Source: an uncultured bacterium (GTDB lineage Bacteria; Bacillota; Clostridia; Oscillospirales; Oscillospiraceae). Taken from it: 13,414 nucleotides of DNA. The notes under the pieces were generated by a model. That model worked only from the letters and a program-made list of their open reading frames with translations. It had not been told where the DNA came from and searched no databases. Position numbers and translations under genes: made by a program. Shown in pieces: positions 6,669 to 12,885 of the stretch. The DNA lies in contig CASECK010000164.1 in assembly GCA_949286295.1 (NCBI GenBank), positions 1-13,414 of the forward strand. Direction: 5' to 3'. Numbering within the stretch: the stretch's first letter is position 1; every line of letters begins with the position of its first letter.

Positions 6669-7841
6669 ATGTATCGAATCAAAACCCTCAACAAGATATC
6701 CGCCGCCGGGCTGGCCCAGCTGGACAACAGCCGCTTTCAGGCCGGGAGCGAGCTGACTGACGAGGACGGCGTCCTGGTCCGCTCCGCGGATATGCACGAG
6801 TATGTGTTCCCCAACTCCCTGCGGGCCATCGCCCGGGCGGGGGCTGGCACCAACAACATCCCCATTGACCGCTGCTCGGAAAGCGGCGTGGTGGTGTTCA
6901 ACACCCCCGGGGCCAACGCCAACGCGGTGAAAGAGCTGGTGCTGGCCGCCATGCTCATCGCCTCCCGGGATGTGGTGGGGGGAGCCAACTGGGTCCAGGA
7001 GCAGGCCCACACCCCCGGCACCGATGTGGCCGCCGCCGTGGAGAAGGGGAAATCCGCCTTTGCCGGTCCGGAGCTGTTTCACAAGACCCTGGGGGTCATC
7101 GGGCTTGGCTCCATCGGCGTGCTGGTGGCCAATGCGGCCCTGGAGCTGGGCATGGAGGTCTACGGCTATGACCCCTTCCTGTCCGTGGACACCGCCCTGC
7201 GGCTGGACCACCATGTCCACGTGGTCCACAACGTGGACGAGCTCTACAAGTGCGCGGACTACATCACCATCCATGTGCCCTACAACAACACCACCAAGGA
7301 GACCATCAACGCCGAGGCCATCAGCAAAATGAAGGGCCAGGTGCGCATCCTGAACCTGGCCCGGGGGGAGCTGGTCAACGACGAGGATATGATTGCCGCC
7401 CTGGAGAGCGGGCGGGTGGCCCGGTATGTCACCGACTTCCCCAACCAGCACATCGCCGCGGTCAAAAACGTCATCGCCCTGCCCCATCTGGGCGCCTCCA
7501 CCCCGGAGAGCGAGGCCAACTGCGCCGCCATGGCCGTCCGCCAGCTTCAGGACTACCTGCTCAACGGCAACATCACCAACTCGGTCAACCTCCCCAACGT
7601 CTCCCAGGAGTGGAGCGGCATCGCCCGCATCTGCATGATTCACAAAAATGTCCCCGCCATGCTGACCCAGATTATGGGAGTCCTCTCCCAGGACAACATC
7701 AATGTGGAGAACATGACCAACAAGTCCAAGAAGGACTACGCCTATACCATGGTAGACGTGAATACCCGCATCACCGACCAGGTCGCCGGCCAGCTGCGGG
7801 CCATCCCCAACATGGTCCGGGTCCGGGTGCTCAACCACTGA
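6669..7841 (+). CDS. serA: D-3-phosphoglycerate dehydrogenase SerA (short clostridial type, ACT domain)
   Basis: SerA oxidises 3-phosphoglycerate to 3-phosphohydroxypyruvate with NAD, the first step of serine synthesis. The 390-residue protein has a substrate domain, a Rossmann domain with GLGSIG at 145-150 and Asp168 at the end of the second strand (NAD preference), catalytic Arg232 (LNLARGELVND) and His273 (LPHLGAST), and a C-terminal ACT domain from about 319 (ICMIHKNVPAMLTQIMGVL), which in relatives senses serine. The usual Glu of the DVF-x-x-EP motif is missing: the matching stretch reads YVTDFPNQH (253-261). I recall the same TDFPN wording in other clostridial SerA proteins, so this is probably a subfamily trait. 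The start is ATG 6669 after AAGGTG. GTG 6660 overlaps that site and is less likely, as is the TTG at 6621 overlapping the serC stop. Confidence 0.95.
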   Translation: MYRIKTLNKISAAGLAQLDNSRFQAGSELTDEDGVLVRSADMHEYVFPNSLRAIARAGAGTNNIPIDRCSESGVVVFNTPGANANAVKELVLAAMLIASRDVVGGANWVQEQAHTPGTDVAAAVEKGKSAFAGPELFHKTLGVIGLGSIGVLVANAALELGMEVYGYDPFLSVDTALRLDHHVHVVHNVDELYKCADYITIHVPYNNTTKETINAEAISKMKGQVRILNLARGELVNDEDMIAALESGRVARYVTDFPNQHIAAVKNVIALPHLGASTPESEANCAAMAVRQLQDYLLNGNITNSVNLPNVSQEWSGIARICMIHKNVPAMLTQIMGVLSQDNINVENMTNKSKKDYAYTMVDVNTRITDQVAGQLRAIPNMVRVRVLNH

Positions 7842-7854
7842 AACCGCCTTTCAA

Positions 7855-7877
7855 GCCCGCGCCTTTCCCGCGCGGGC
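7855..7877 (+). other. GC hairpin just after serA
   Basis: GCCCGCGC (7855-7862) pairs with GCGCGGGC (7870-7877) around a seven-base loop, 13 bases after the serA stop. No T run follows, so by itself it is not an intrinsic terminator. It may protect the 3' end of the mRNA or pause polymerase ahead of the terminator at 7907. Confidence 0.5.
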
Positions 7878-7906
7878 GGGCGCGAACCCCCCTTGGGCAA
7901 AATGGA

Positions 7907-7937
7907 GGGGCGGCAGCAACCATGCTGCCGCCCCTTT
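7907..7937 (+). terminator. Strong terminator between convergent operons
   Basis: GGGGCGGCAGCA (7907-7918) pairs perfectly over 12 bp with TGCTGCCGCCCC (7923-7934) around the loop ACCA, followed by TTT. It lies between the converging serA and exported-protein genes. In the minus direction the stem is followed by TCCATTTTG, so it may work for both strands, though the T run is short on each side. Confidence 0.8.
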
Positions 7938-7969
7938 GTCATAACAAGACAAGGTAGCCGCGGATACCG

Positions 7970-8494
7970 TCACCCCACCGTGTAGCTGCCCCGGACCAGC
8001 ACCTTCACCGCCCCGGAGGCCACCAGGCTGCGTCCCTGAATGGTGGACAGGTACAGGTGGTTCTTCTCCAGCCAGGCGCCCGGCTCCACGGCGCCGCCAG
8101 AGGACAGGTCGATCAGGGCGGGGGAATCGGCGGCGCTGACCTGGAGCCCGCCCACCCGGAGCAGCGCCTCGCAGCCCACCTCCATGTGAAGAACCTGGCC
8201 ATCGGCCAAATCCACCAGGACATACCCGGCCTGGGCGCCGCCCCCCTGGACGGTCTGCTGCCGGTACTGTTCAATCTGCTCCTCCAGCGCCTTCTCCAGC
8301 GCCCGCTGCTTGTCGGCGGTGCTCCGCTCCACCCGCTCCACCACCTGGGGGATGGCGGTCTGCTCCAGATAGCTCAGGGTGACCAGGGGGTCGTTCTCGT
8401 CCCCGGCGGCCAGAACCGCGCCGGTGCCGCACAGGGCCGCGGCCAGGGTGAGCGCGCCCAGGCGGACCGTCCACTGCTTGCTCATCTTTCTCAT
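7970..8494 (-). CDS. Small exported protein with coiled coil, function unknown
   Basis: This 174-residue protein starts at ATG 8494, 8 bases after TAAGGAGA; a second ATG at 8485 is possible but badly spaced. The N terminus is a signal peptide (MRKMSKQ, hydrophobic 11-29, probable cleavage after VLAA near 30). Residues ~45-82 are a charged helix likely to coil (ERVERSTADKQRALEKALEEQ). The C-terminal half (~90-174) is beta-rich: YVLVDLADGQVLHMEVGCEALLRVG, then ALIDLSSGGAVEPGAWLEKNHLYLS and VKVLVRGSYTV. I recall similar uncharacterised exported proteins in Oscillospiraceae but know no function. It follows mazF on the same strand with 68 bases between them, occupied by a hairpin. It may share the mazF transcript or have a promoter I cannot see. 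A function in wall or stress biology cannot be argued from sequence. Confidence 0.75.
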   Translation of the reverse strand: MRKMSKQWTVRLGALTLAAALCGTGAVLAAGDENDPLVTLSYLEQTAIPQVVERVERSTADKQRALEKALEEQIEQYRQQTVQGGGAQAGYVLVDLADGQVLHMEVGCEALLRVGGLQVSAADSPALIDLSSGGAVEPGAWLEKNHLYLSTIQGRSLVASGAVKVLVRGSYTVG

Positions 8495-8531
8495 GGGTAC
8501 AGTCTCCTTATCTCCAAAATATCCGGTATGT

Positions 8532-8558
8532 AGGCCCCATTTCTGACAAATGGGGCCT
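8532..8558 (-). repeat. Perfect 11-bp hairpin between mazF and the exported-protein gene
   Basis: AGGCCCCATTT and AAATGGGGCCT form a perfect 11-bp stem with a five-base loop, starting 4 bases after the mazF stop in the direction of transcription. No T run follows, so it is a poor intrinsic terminator. On the minus strand the stem is followed directly by ACATACC, so that its last T begins a TACAT pentamer (8528-8532). It may be a 3' stabiliser, a partial terminator or a processing site. Confidence 0.65.
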
Positions 8559-8562
8559 GCCG

Positions 8563-8928
8563 TCACACCATCGTCTCCGGATGCAGGCCGAAGCTGACGG
8601 CAATGGCGGCGTCCACCCGGCGCATGGCCCCCTCGTCCAGCCGTCCCATCTTCTCCCGCAGGCGGCGCTTGTCTAAGGTCCGCACCTGCTCCAGCAGGAT
8701 GACAGACTCCTTGGGCAGGCCGCAGCTGAGCGGCGCTACTGAGATATGGGTGGGCAGCCTGGCCTTCCCCGTCTGGGAGGTGATGGCCGCGGCGATGACC
8801 GTGGGGCTGTGGCGGTTGCCGGTGTCGTTTTGCACAATGAGGACGGGGCGCACGCCCCCCTGCTCGCTGCCGACCACCGGGCTGAGGTCGGCATAGAAAA
8901 TATCGCCTCGTTTTACGCTGGTATCCAA
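8563..8928 (-). CDS. mazF: MazF/EndoA-type endoribonuclease toxin
   Basis: This 121-residue protein closely resembles the B. subtilis EndoA (NdoA/MazF) toxin, an mRNA interferase. The N terminus VKRGDIFYADLSPVVGSEQGG, then VRPVLIVQNDTGN (Arg27) and PTVIAAAIT (Thr50), supply the two residues known to be catalytic in the family, so the enzyme looks intact. Length is normal (about 116). The start is TTG 8928, since no ATG or GTG fits; GGAG lies about 11 bases upstream, a slightly long spacing that suggests modest translation. In Bacillus the order is alr, antitoxin ndoAI, toxin. Here alr is followed by 296 bases with no ribbon-helix-helix antitoxin that I can find, then this gene. Expected Firmicutes target is U^ACAU. 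Control may lie with the inverted repeat at 8953-9003. Confidence 0.93.
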   Translation of the reverse strand: MDTSVKRGDIFYADLSPVVGSEQGGVRPVLIVQNDTGNRHSPTVIAAAITSQTGKARLPTHISVAPLSCGLPKESVILLEQVRTLDKRRLREKMGRLDEGAMRRVDAAIAVSFGLHPETMV

Positions 8929-8952
8929 GTAAATTCACACTCCGCTGGAAGG

Positions 8953-9003
8953 ATAGCACTGCGTTACCGGCCGCATAACGGGTCATATGTAACGCTGTGC
9001 TAT
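8953..9003 (-). repeat. 15-bp inverted repeat upstream of mazF
   Basis: The left arm 8953-8967 and right arm 8989-9003 (GTAACGCTGTGCTAT) are reverse complements at 14 of 15 positions, with a 21-base spacer. The repeat stands about 10 bases upstream of the mazF ribosome binding site. It could be an operator pair (arm centres 36 bp apart) or an mRNA hairpin that controls mazF translation. The rest of the 296-base alr-mazF gap holds no open frame resembling an antitoxin, no convincing promoter, and a small dyad at 9114-9131. Confidence 0.75.
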
Positions 9004-9113
9004 AAGTCTCCCACGGGGCGGCGGGGGTTATACCTGTCCCGGACACAGAATTTGGACCGCCATACGGCCGTGCCGGCCACAGCCCACTCCAGTGCCCCGC
9101 CGCCCCTTTTCCC

Positions 9114-9131
9114 CGGAGACCCTGGTCTCCG
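9114..9131. repeat. 8-bp inverted repeat in the alr-mazF gap
   Basis: CGGAGACC and GGTCTCCG are exact inverted copies separated by CT. The loop is too tight for a stable RNA hairpin without opening a base pair, and no T run follows on either strand. It is better read as a possible protein-binding dyad than as the alr terminator; its role is unknown. Confidence 0.4.
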
Positions 9132-9224
9132 CCGCTCCGTGTCATCCTATGTGGGGATACTCCGGGCGGTCACGGGGGCTGCAGACGCCGTCCCAGGCCT
9201 GTCCAGGCGGTTTTTCCAAAATTT

Positions 9225-10373
9225 TCAGCCGATTCTGGCCCCATGCTCCCAATACACCCGGGGGACGCGGGGGGCGATGTGGCACAACAATTCATAAGAG
9301 ATGGTGCCCGCCAGCTCCGCCGCCCGGCCGGTGAGGCCCGGGCCGAACACGGTGGCCACCTCCCCGGCCTGCACGCCAGGCAGGCCGGTGACATCGGCCA
9401 TGCACATATCCATACACACCCTGCCCAGGACGGGGCAGGCCTGTCCCCGAATCATCACGCTCCAGCGGTTGGACAGCGCCCGGGGCAGCCCGTCGGCGTA
9501 TCCCATGGGCAGCACGGCGATTTTGGAGTCCCGCGTCAGAGTGGCCGTGCAGCCGTAGCTGACCATGGCCCCGGCGGGCATGGCGCGCACGGCGGCCACC
9601 CGGCTTTTCACCGTCATCACCGGCACAAGGCCCGGGCCGTCCAGCCCCGCGCTGTCCGCGTCGGGGTAGTGGCCGTACAGGGCGATGCCCGGGCGGACCA
9701 TATCCAGATGGGTACAGGGATAGTGTAGCACAGCGGCGCTGGCCCCGCAATGGTAAATTTTCAGCCGCACTCCCCGCCGCTCCAGGGCCTGCCTGGCGTC
9801 CAGAAAGCGGGTGAACTGGGTCATGGTGTAGGCCTCATCCCCGTCGGCGGCGGCAAAGTGGGTGAACATCCCCTCCGCCTCCAGGCCGGGCAGGGCACAC
9901 AGGGCGGCTATCTGGCCGGCCACCCGCTCCTCGTCCCCGTCCCCCCAGCGAAAGCCCAGCCTGCCCATGCCGGTGTCCAGCTTCACATGGACCTTCAGCC
10001 GTTTTCCCGCCGCGAGGGCGGCGTTGGAGAGGATGCGGGCGGTCTCCATATCCTCCACCGTCTGGGTGACCTCCAGATGGAGCAGCTCCTCCGCCACCTC
10101 CGGCGGGGTCTGCCCCAGGCACAGGATGGGCAGGCCAACCCCCGCCCGGCGCAGCGCCCCGGCCTCGCTCACACAGGCCACCGCCAGCATCTCCGCCCCC
10201 AACTCCTCCAGCTTGCGGGCCACCGCCGCCGCCCCGTGGCCATAGGCGTCGGCCTTCACCACCCCCAAAAACCGGCACCCCGGGGGCAGCATGGCCCGCA
10301 GGGCGCGGTAGTTGTGGGCCAGGGCGTCCAGATTGACCTCCGCCCAGGTGCGCAGTTCTCTCTTGTCTATCAT
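9225..10373 (-). CDS. alr: Alanine racemase
   Basis: This 382-residue protein is a full-length alanine racemase, a PLP enzyme that makes D-alanine for peptidoglycan. The PLP lysine is Lys40 in VVKADAYGHGA. Arg138 is in KLDTGMGRLGFR, which holds the cofactor phenolate. The second catalytic base is Tyr273 in MVSYGCTATL. The motifs HFAAAD, MVRPGIALYG and VLPMGYADGLPR are all present in family order. The start ATG at 10373 follows an AAGGAAGG site by about 7 bases. It is preceded after 29 bases by the lipoprotein gene, and before that by the hydrate-repair gene, a set that recalls the B. subtilis acpS-ydcC-alr region, so a shared transcript is likely. A 296-base gap separates it from mazF downstream. 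Confidence 0.96.
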   Translation of the reverse strand: MIDKRELRTWAEVNLDALAHNYRALRAMLPPGCRFLGVVKADAYGHGAAAVARKLEELGAEMLAVACVSEAGALRRAGVGLPILCLGQTPPEVAEELLHLEVTQTVEDMETARILSNAALAAGKRLKVHVKLDTGMGRLGFRWGDGDEERVAGQIAALCALPGLEAEGMFTHFAAADGDEAYTMTQFTRFLDARQALERRGVRLKIYHCGASAAVLHYPCTHLDMVRPGIALYGHYPDADSAGLDGPGLVPVMTVKSRVAAVRAMPAGAMVSYGCTATLTRDSKIAVLPMGYADGLPRALSNRWSVMIRGQACPVLGRVCMDMCMADVTGLPGVQAGEVATVFGPGLTGRAAELAGTISYELLCHIAPRVPRVYWEHGARIG

Positions 10374-10402
10374 ATGGCTACCTTCCTTCTCTTTCTACGC
10401 CT

Positions 10403-10984
10403 CTACTCCATGGTGAAGCTGGAAAACTCACACAGGATGGCCCGAAATCCATCCACGCTAATCTCCCCCCGGACCAGGCCGTGGCCGGCGGCGTCAAACC
10501 ACAGGGATATCTCCCGTCCTTCGCCGGCGGCGCCCTCCGGGTCGCCGCAGTCCACCCGGAGAAGGCCGCCCTCCTCCTCGAGAGCGCAGGCGGTGATATA
10601 GCCGCTCCGGGCCGCGTCCATCAGGGCGGGGAAGGCGGAGACCGGCGACAGCCCCTCCGGATCCATGCTCCCGGTCTCCACCGACACCCCGCCGTACTCC
10701 AGCCGTCCCTCCGGCCCGGAGATGGTGGCGGTGATTCCCGCCACCGTCTCCGGGGCGGTGAGGGTCAGGGTGGCCTGCTCCCCCTCTAAGGCGGCGTCCA
10801 TCTCAAACTGATAGATTCGCTGCCCGTAGTCGGCGGTAACCGCCATGCGGGCCGCGCAGGCGCTCATCTCCAGATACTCCCCCCGAATCACCAGGGCCAG
10901 CTGTTCCTCCCGGCTGGCTCCGGCCGGACCACAGGCGGCCAGCAGCAGGGTCATCATTGGCAGGCACAGCAGCAATTTGCGCAC
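10403..10984 (-). CDS. Small lipoprotein upstream of alr (YdcC-position)
   Basis: This 193-residue protein begins with GTG after GGAGGG and has a lipoprotein signal with lipobox LLAAC (Cys18). The mature part alternates strands in a way that recalls LolA/sorting-type lipoproteins: residues ~40-100 (MSACAARMAVTADYGQRIYQFEM, then ATLTLTAPETVAGITATISG) and ~140-193 (LLRVDCGD, REISLWFDAAGHGLVRGEISVDG). It sits where B. subtilis has ydcC, a lipoprotein gene just before alr, but is much shorter, so I infer functional similarity only from position and fold impression. It probably binds a hydrophobic ligand or acts at the membrane surface; no catalytic motif is visible. Gaps of 23 and 29 bases to its neighbours support one operon. 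Confidence 0.75.
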   Translation of the reverse strand: MRKLLLCLPMMTLLLAACGPAGASREEQLALVIRGEYLEMSACAARMAVTADYGQRIYQFEMDAALEGEQATLTLTAPETVAGITATISGPEGRLEYGGVSVETGSMDPEGLSPVSAFPALMDAARSGYITACALEEEGGLLRVDCGDPEGAAGEGREISLWFDAAGHGLVRGEISVDGFRAILCEFSSFTME

Positions 10985-11007
10985 GGCGTTCCCTCCGAAC
11001 TTCAGTT

Positions 11008-12702
11008 TTATCCCCTTTCATGGGGCGCCCGCCCGGCCCGCTCGCACTCCATCAGCACATCGGGCAGGGCCTCCACCAGGTCGCCGGGCAGCATGGCGTA
11101 CTCCCCCAGACGGCTGGCGCACAGGTCCCCCGCCCGGCCGTGGAGCCACACCGCCAGGGCCGCGGTCTCGGAGAGGCTAAGGTGGAGGCCCTGGAGGTGC
11201 TTCTGCCCCAGCAGGGCGGCAATCATCCCCGCCAGCACGTCGCCGGACCCTCCTTTGGCCATCCCGGGATTGCCGGTGCCGTTGAGCCAGACGCGGCCGT
11301 CCGGTCCGGCGGTCACCGTGCCCCGCCCCTTCAGCACCAAGGTGCAGCGGTGGGCCTTGGCAAAGGCCCGGGCCGCGGCGATTCGGTCCTCCACGGGCAG
11401 GGGGCAGCCCGTCAGCCGGGCAAACTCCCCCTCATGGGGGGTGAGCACCGTGGGGGCGGACCGTTTGTCCAGAATATCTATATGCCCGGCCAGGGCGTTT
11501 ATGCCATCGGCGTCCAGCACCACAGGGATGGACAGGTCAGCCAGCAGGCTGCGCGCCAGCCGCTGGTTCCTGGGCGCGCGCCCCAGGCCGGGACCGATGA
11601 CTGCCACGCCGCAGGCGGCCGCCCGGCCCAAAATCTCCTCGTACCGCTCGGGCAGGGGGAAGGCCATGGCCTCGTCGCACTTGACCGCCACAATGGGGTA
11701 GACCTCCCGGGGCACCCCCAGCAGCACCAGCCCGGCCCCGGTCCGCAGGGCCCCCCGGGCGCACAGCACCGGCGCGCCGGTGTACCCCTGGCTGCCCGCC
11801 AGGAGAAAAAGTTTTCCAAACTCCCCCTTGTGGCCCTGGGCCGGACGGCGGGGGAGGCTCCAGCGCATATGCGCCGGATTGAGCTGCACCCTCTCGGGGC
11901 CGCGGGCAATTTGCTCCCGGACCAGCGCCCGGGGGATGCCGATGTCCGCCACCTCCACCCGTCCGGCGCAGCCCGCCCCCGCGCCCAGATAGAGCCCGGG
12001 CTTGGCGCAGGTGAAGGTGACGGTGACGGCCGCCTGGACGGCCTGGCCCAGCACCCGGCCGGTGTCCCCCTCCACCCCGGAGGGCAGGTCGCAGGCCACC
12101 ACCGGAATCCGGCGGCGGTTCATCCACTCCACGGCGGCCAGGAATTTCCCCTCCAGCGGCCGCTTCAGGCCCACGCCGAACAGCGCGTCAATCAGGCAGT
12201 CGCAGGCGGACAGCCAGGCGGCCTGCCCCCGGTCCTCCAGGTCCAGGGCCTCCAGGCTGCCGCCGGCGGCGGCCAGCTTCTCCTCCATGGCCCGCGCGTC
12301 CGGGGTCATCCTCTCCCGCCCGTCCACCAGGAAGGCCCGGACCCGGTAGCCCGCCTCCAGCAGGAGCCGGGCCGCGGCGATGCCGTCCCCGCCGTTGTTC
12401 CCCGGGCCGCACAAAACGCCGACCCACTGGGCGGGGTCCGCCTGTCTGGAGGCCGCCACCGCCTGGCGCGCCTCTATCTCCTCCCGCTCCTCCTCCGTCA
12501 GCTCCCGGTCCTCCTCTCCCAGGACCGCCACTGCGCGGGCCATGCCAATTTGTCCCTCCGGCCTCCCCGCCGGTCCCAACAGGCCGGCTGCCGCCTGGGC
12601 CACCGCCCGGGCGGCGTTCTCCATCAGCTCCAGGGAGGGAATCGCCCGCTCTTCGATGGCGGCGCGGTCCAGCGTTTGCATCTGAGCCACTGTGGCCAGC
12701 AT
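11008..12702 (-). CDS. nnr: Bifunctional NAD(P)H-hydrate epimerase / ADP-dependent dehydratase
   Basis: This 564-residue fusion repairs damaged NAD(P)H. The N-terminal half (about 1-265) is the epimerase: QMQTLDRAAIEERAIPSLELMENA at the start, the loop CGPGNNGGDG (98-107), DALFGVGLKRPLEG and CDLPSGVEGDTG (204-215). The C-terminal half (about 275-555) is the kinase-fold dehydratase: KGEFGKLFLLAGSQGYTGAP, VIGPGLGR, LTPHEGEFARLTG and GNPGMAKGGSGDVLAG (477-492) with catalytic Asp488. Residues ~44-92 between the first helix and the CGPGNNGGDG loop are longer than usual and highly charged (LTEEEREEIEARQ). The ATG at 12702 follows a strong AAAGGAGG. The genes downstream are the lipoprotein and alr; this matches Firmicutes neighbourhoods in which acpS also appears, but acpS is not here. 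Loss of this gene is expected to be tolerated, as it is a repair enzyme. Confidence 0.95.
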   Translation of the reverse strand: MLATVAQMQTLDRAAIEERAIPSLELMENAARAVAQAAAGLLGPAGRPEGQIGMARAVAVLGEEDRELTEEEREEIEARQAVAASRQADPAQWVGVLCGPGNNGGDGIAAARLLLEAGYRVRAFLVDGRERMTPDARAMEEKLAAAGGSLEALDLEDRGQAAWLSACDCLIDALFGVGLKRPLEGKFLAAVEWMNRRRIPVVACDLPSGVEGDTGRVLGQAVQAAVTVTFTCAKPGLYLGAGAGCAGRVEVADIGIPRALVREQIARGPERVQLNPAHMRWSLPRRPAQGHKGEFGKLFLLAGSQGYTGAPVLCARGALRTGAGLVLLGVPREVYPIVAVKCDEAMAFPLPERYEEILGRAAACGVAVIGPGLGRAPRNQRLARSLLADLSIPVVLDADGINALAGHIDILDKRSAPTVLTPHEGEFARLTGCPLPVEDRIAAARAFAKAHRCTLVLKGRGTVTAGPDGRVWLNGTGNPGMAKGGSGDVLAGMIAALLGQKHLQGLHLSLSETAALAVWLHGRAGDLCASRLGEYAMLPGDLVEALPDVLMECERAGRAPHERG

Positions 12703-12775
12703 GGAAAGGCCTCCTTTTTTCTCACGTCCGGTCTAGGATGCCATGACGGCGCAGCCGGAATGGTATCTTTGTCAA

Positions 12776-12807
12776 CTTTTTCGGTTGCCCCGGCAGGGGC
12801 GAAAAAG
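12776..12807 (-). promoter_or_regulatory. Leader hairpin upstream of nnr
   Basis: CTTTTTC (12776-12782) pairs with GAAAAAG (12801-12807), and inside it GCCCC pairs with GGGGC around a four-base loop, with a four-base bulge on one side. It lies in the ~110-base leader between the predicted transcription start near 12814 and the nnr ATG. TTGACA follows directly on the minus strand (12770-12775) but has no -10 behind it. No known riboswitch is recognised. Confidence 0.45.
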
Positions 12808-12820
12808 CGGTATCGTGCCT

Positions 12821-12829
12821 ATTGTACCA
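12821..12829 (-). promoter_or_regulatory. Extended -10 promoter for the nnr-lipoprotein-alr operon
   Basis: On the minus strand TGG-TACAAT (12829 down to 12821) is a good extended -10 element, which can work with a poor -35. The -35 region 17 bases upstream falls in the T run of the preceding terminator (12844-12849, TTTTTT), so the elements overlap. Transcription would start near 12814, leaving a leader of about 110 bases. Confidence 0.6.
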
Positions 12830-12843
12830 CATCTCCGCCTATG

Positions 12844-12878
12844 AAAAAAGAGGGGGCGCGCAGGCGCGCGCTCCCCTC
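12844..12878 (-). terminator. Terminator after the SufB/SufD-type gene
   Basis: On the minus strand GAGGGG-A-GCGCGC pairs with GCGCGCCCCCTC (12 bp, one bulged A, four-base loop) and is followed by TTTTTT. It lies 7 bases after the stop codon of the Fe-S assembly gene. This is a clear intrinsic terminator. Confidence 0.9.
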
Positions 12879-12885
12879 CCGAAGC

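Noticed and set aside
5683..7838. Long minus-strand frames (319 and 428 residues) antisense to serC and serA
   Set aside because: Same mirror effect of codon bias; composition is His/Gly/Val/Gln-rich, with no domain and no ribosome binding site that I can support.
8495..8562. Promoter for the exported-protein gene in the hairpin region
   Set aside because: TTGTCA in the hairpin loop has only a weak GATATT-like -10 at 20 bases; spacing and match are too poor.
7970..9145. 391-residue minus-strand frame running from the alr-mazF gap to the exported protein
   Set aside because: The upstream 217 residues overlap mazF in another frame and are not protein-like. The real start at 8494 has a good ribosome binding site and a signal peptide.
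8929..9224. A mazE/ndoAI-like antitoxin in the alr-mazF gap
   Set aside because: I read the minus strand in three frames; the frames are short or of shadow composition and none shows a ribbon-helix-helix pattern.
12770..12775. TTGACA on the minus strand upstream of nnr
   Set aside because: A perfect -35, but no -10-like hexamer lies 16-18 bases downstream; the extended -10 at 12821-12829 is a better promoter.
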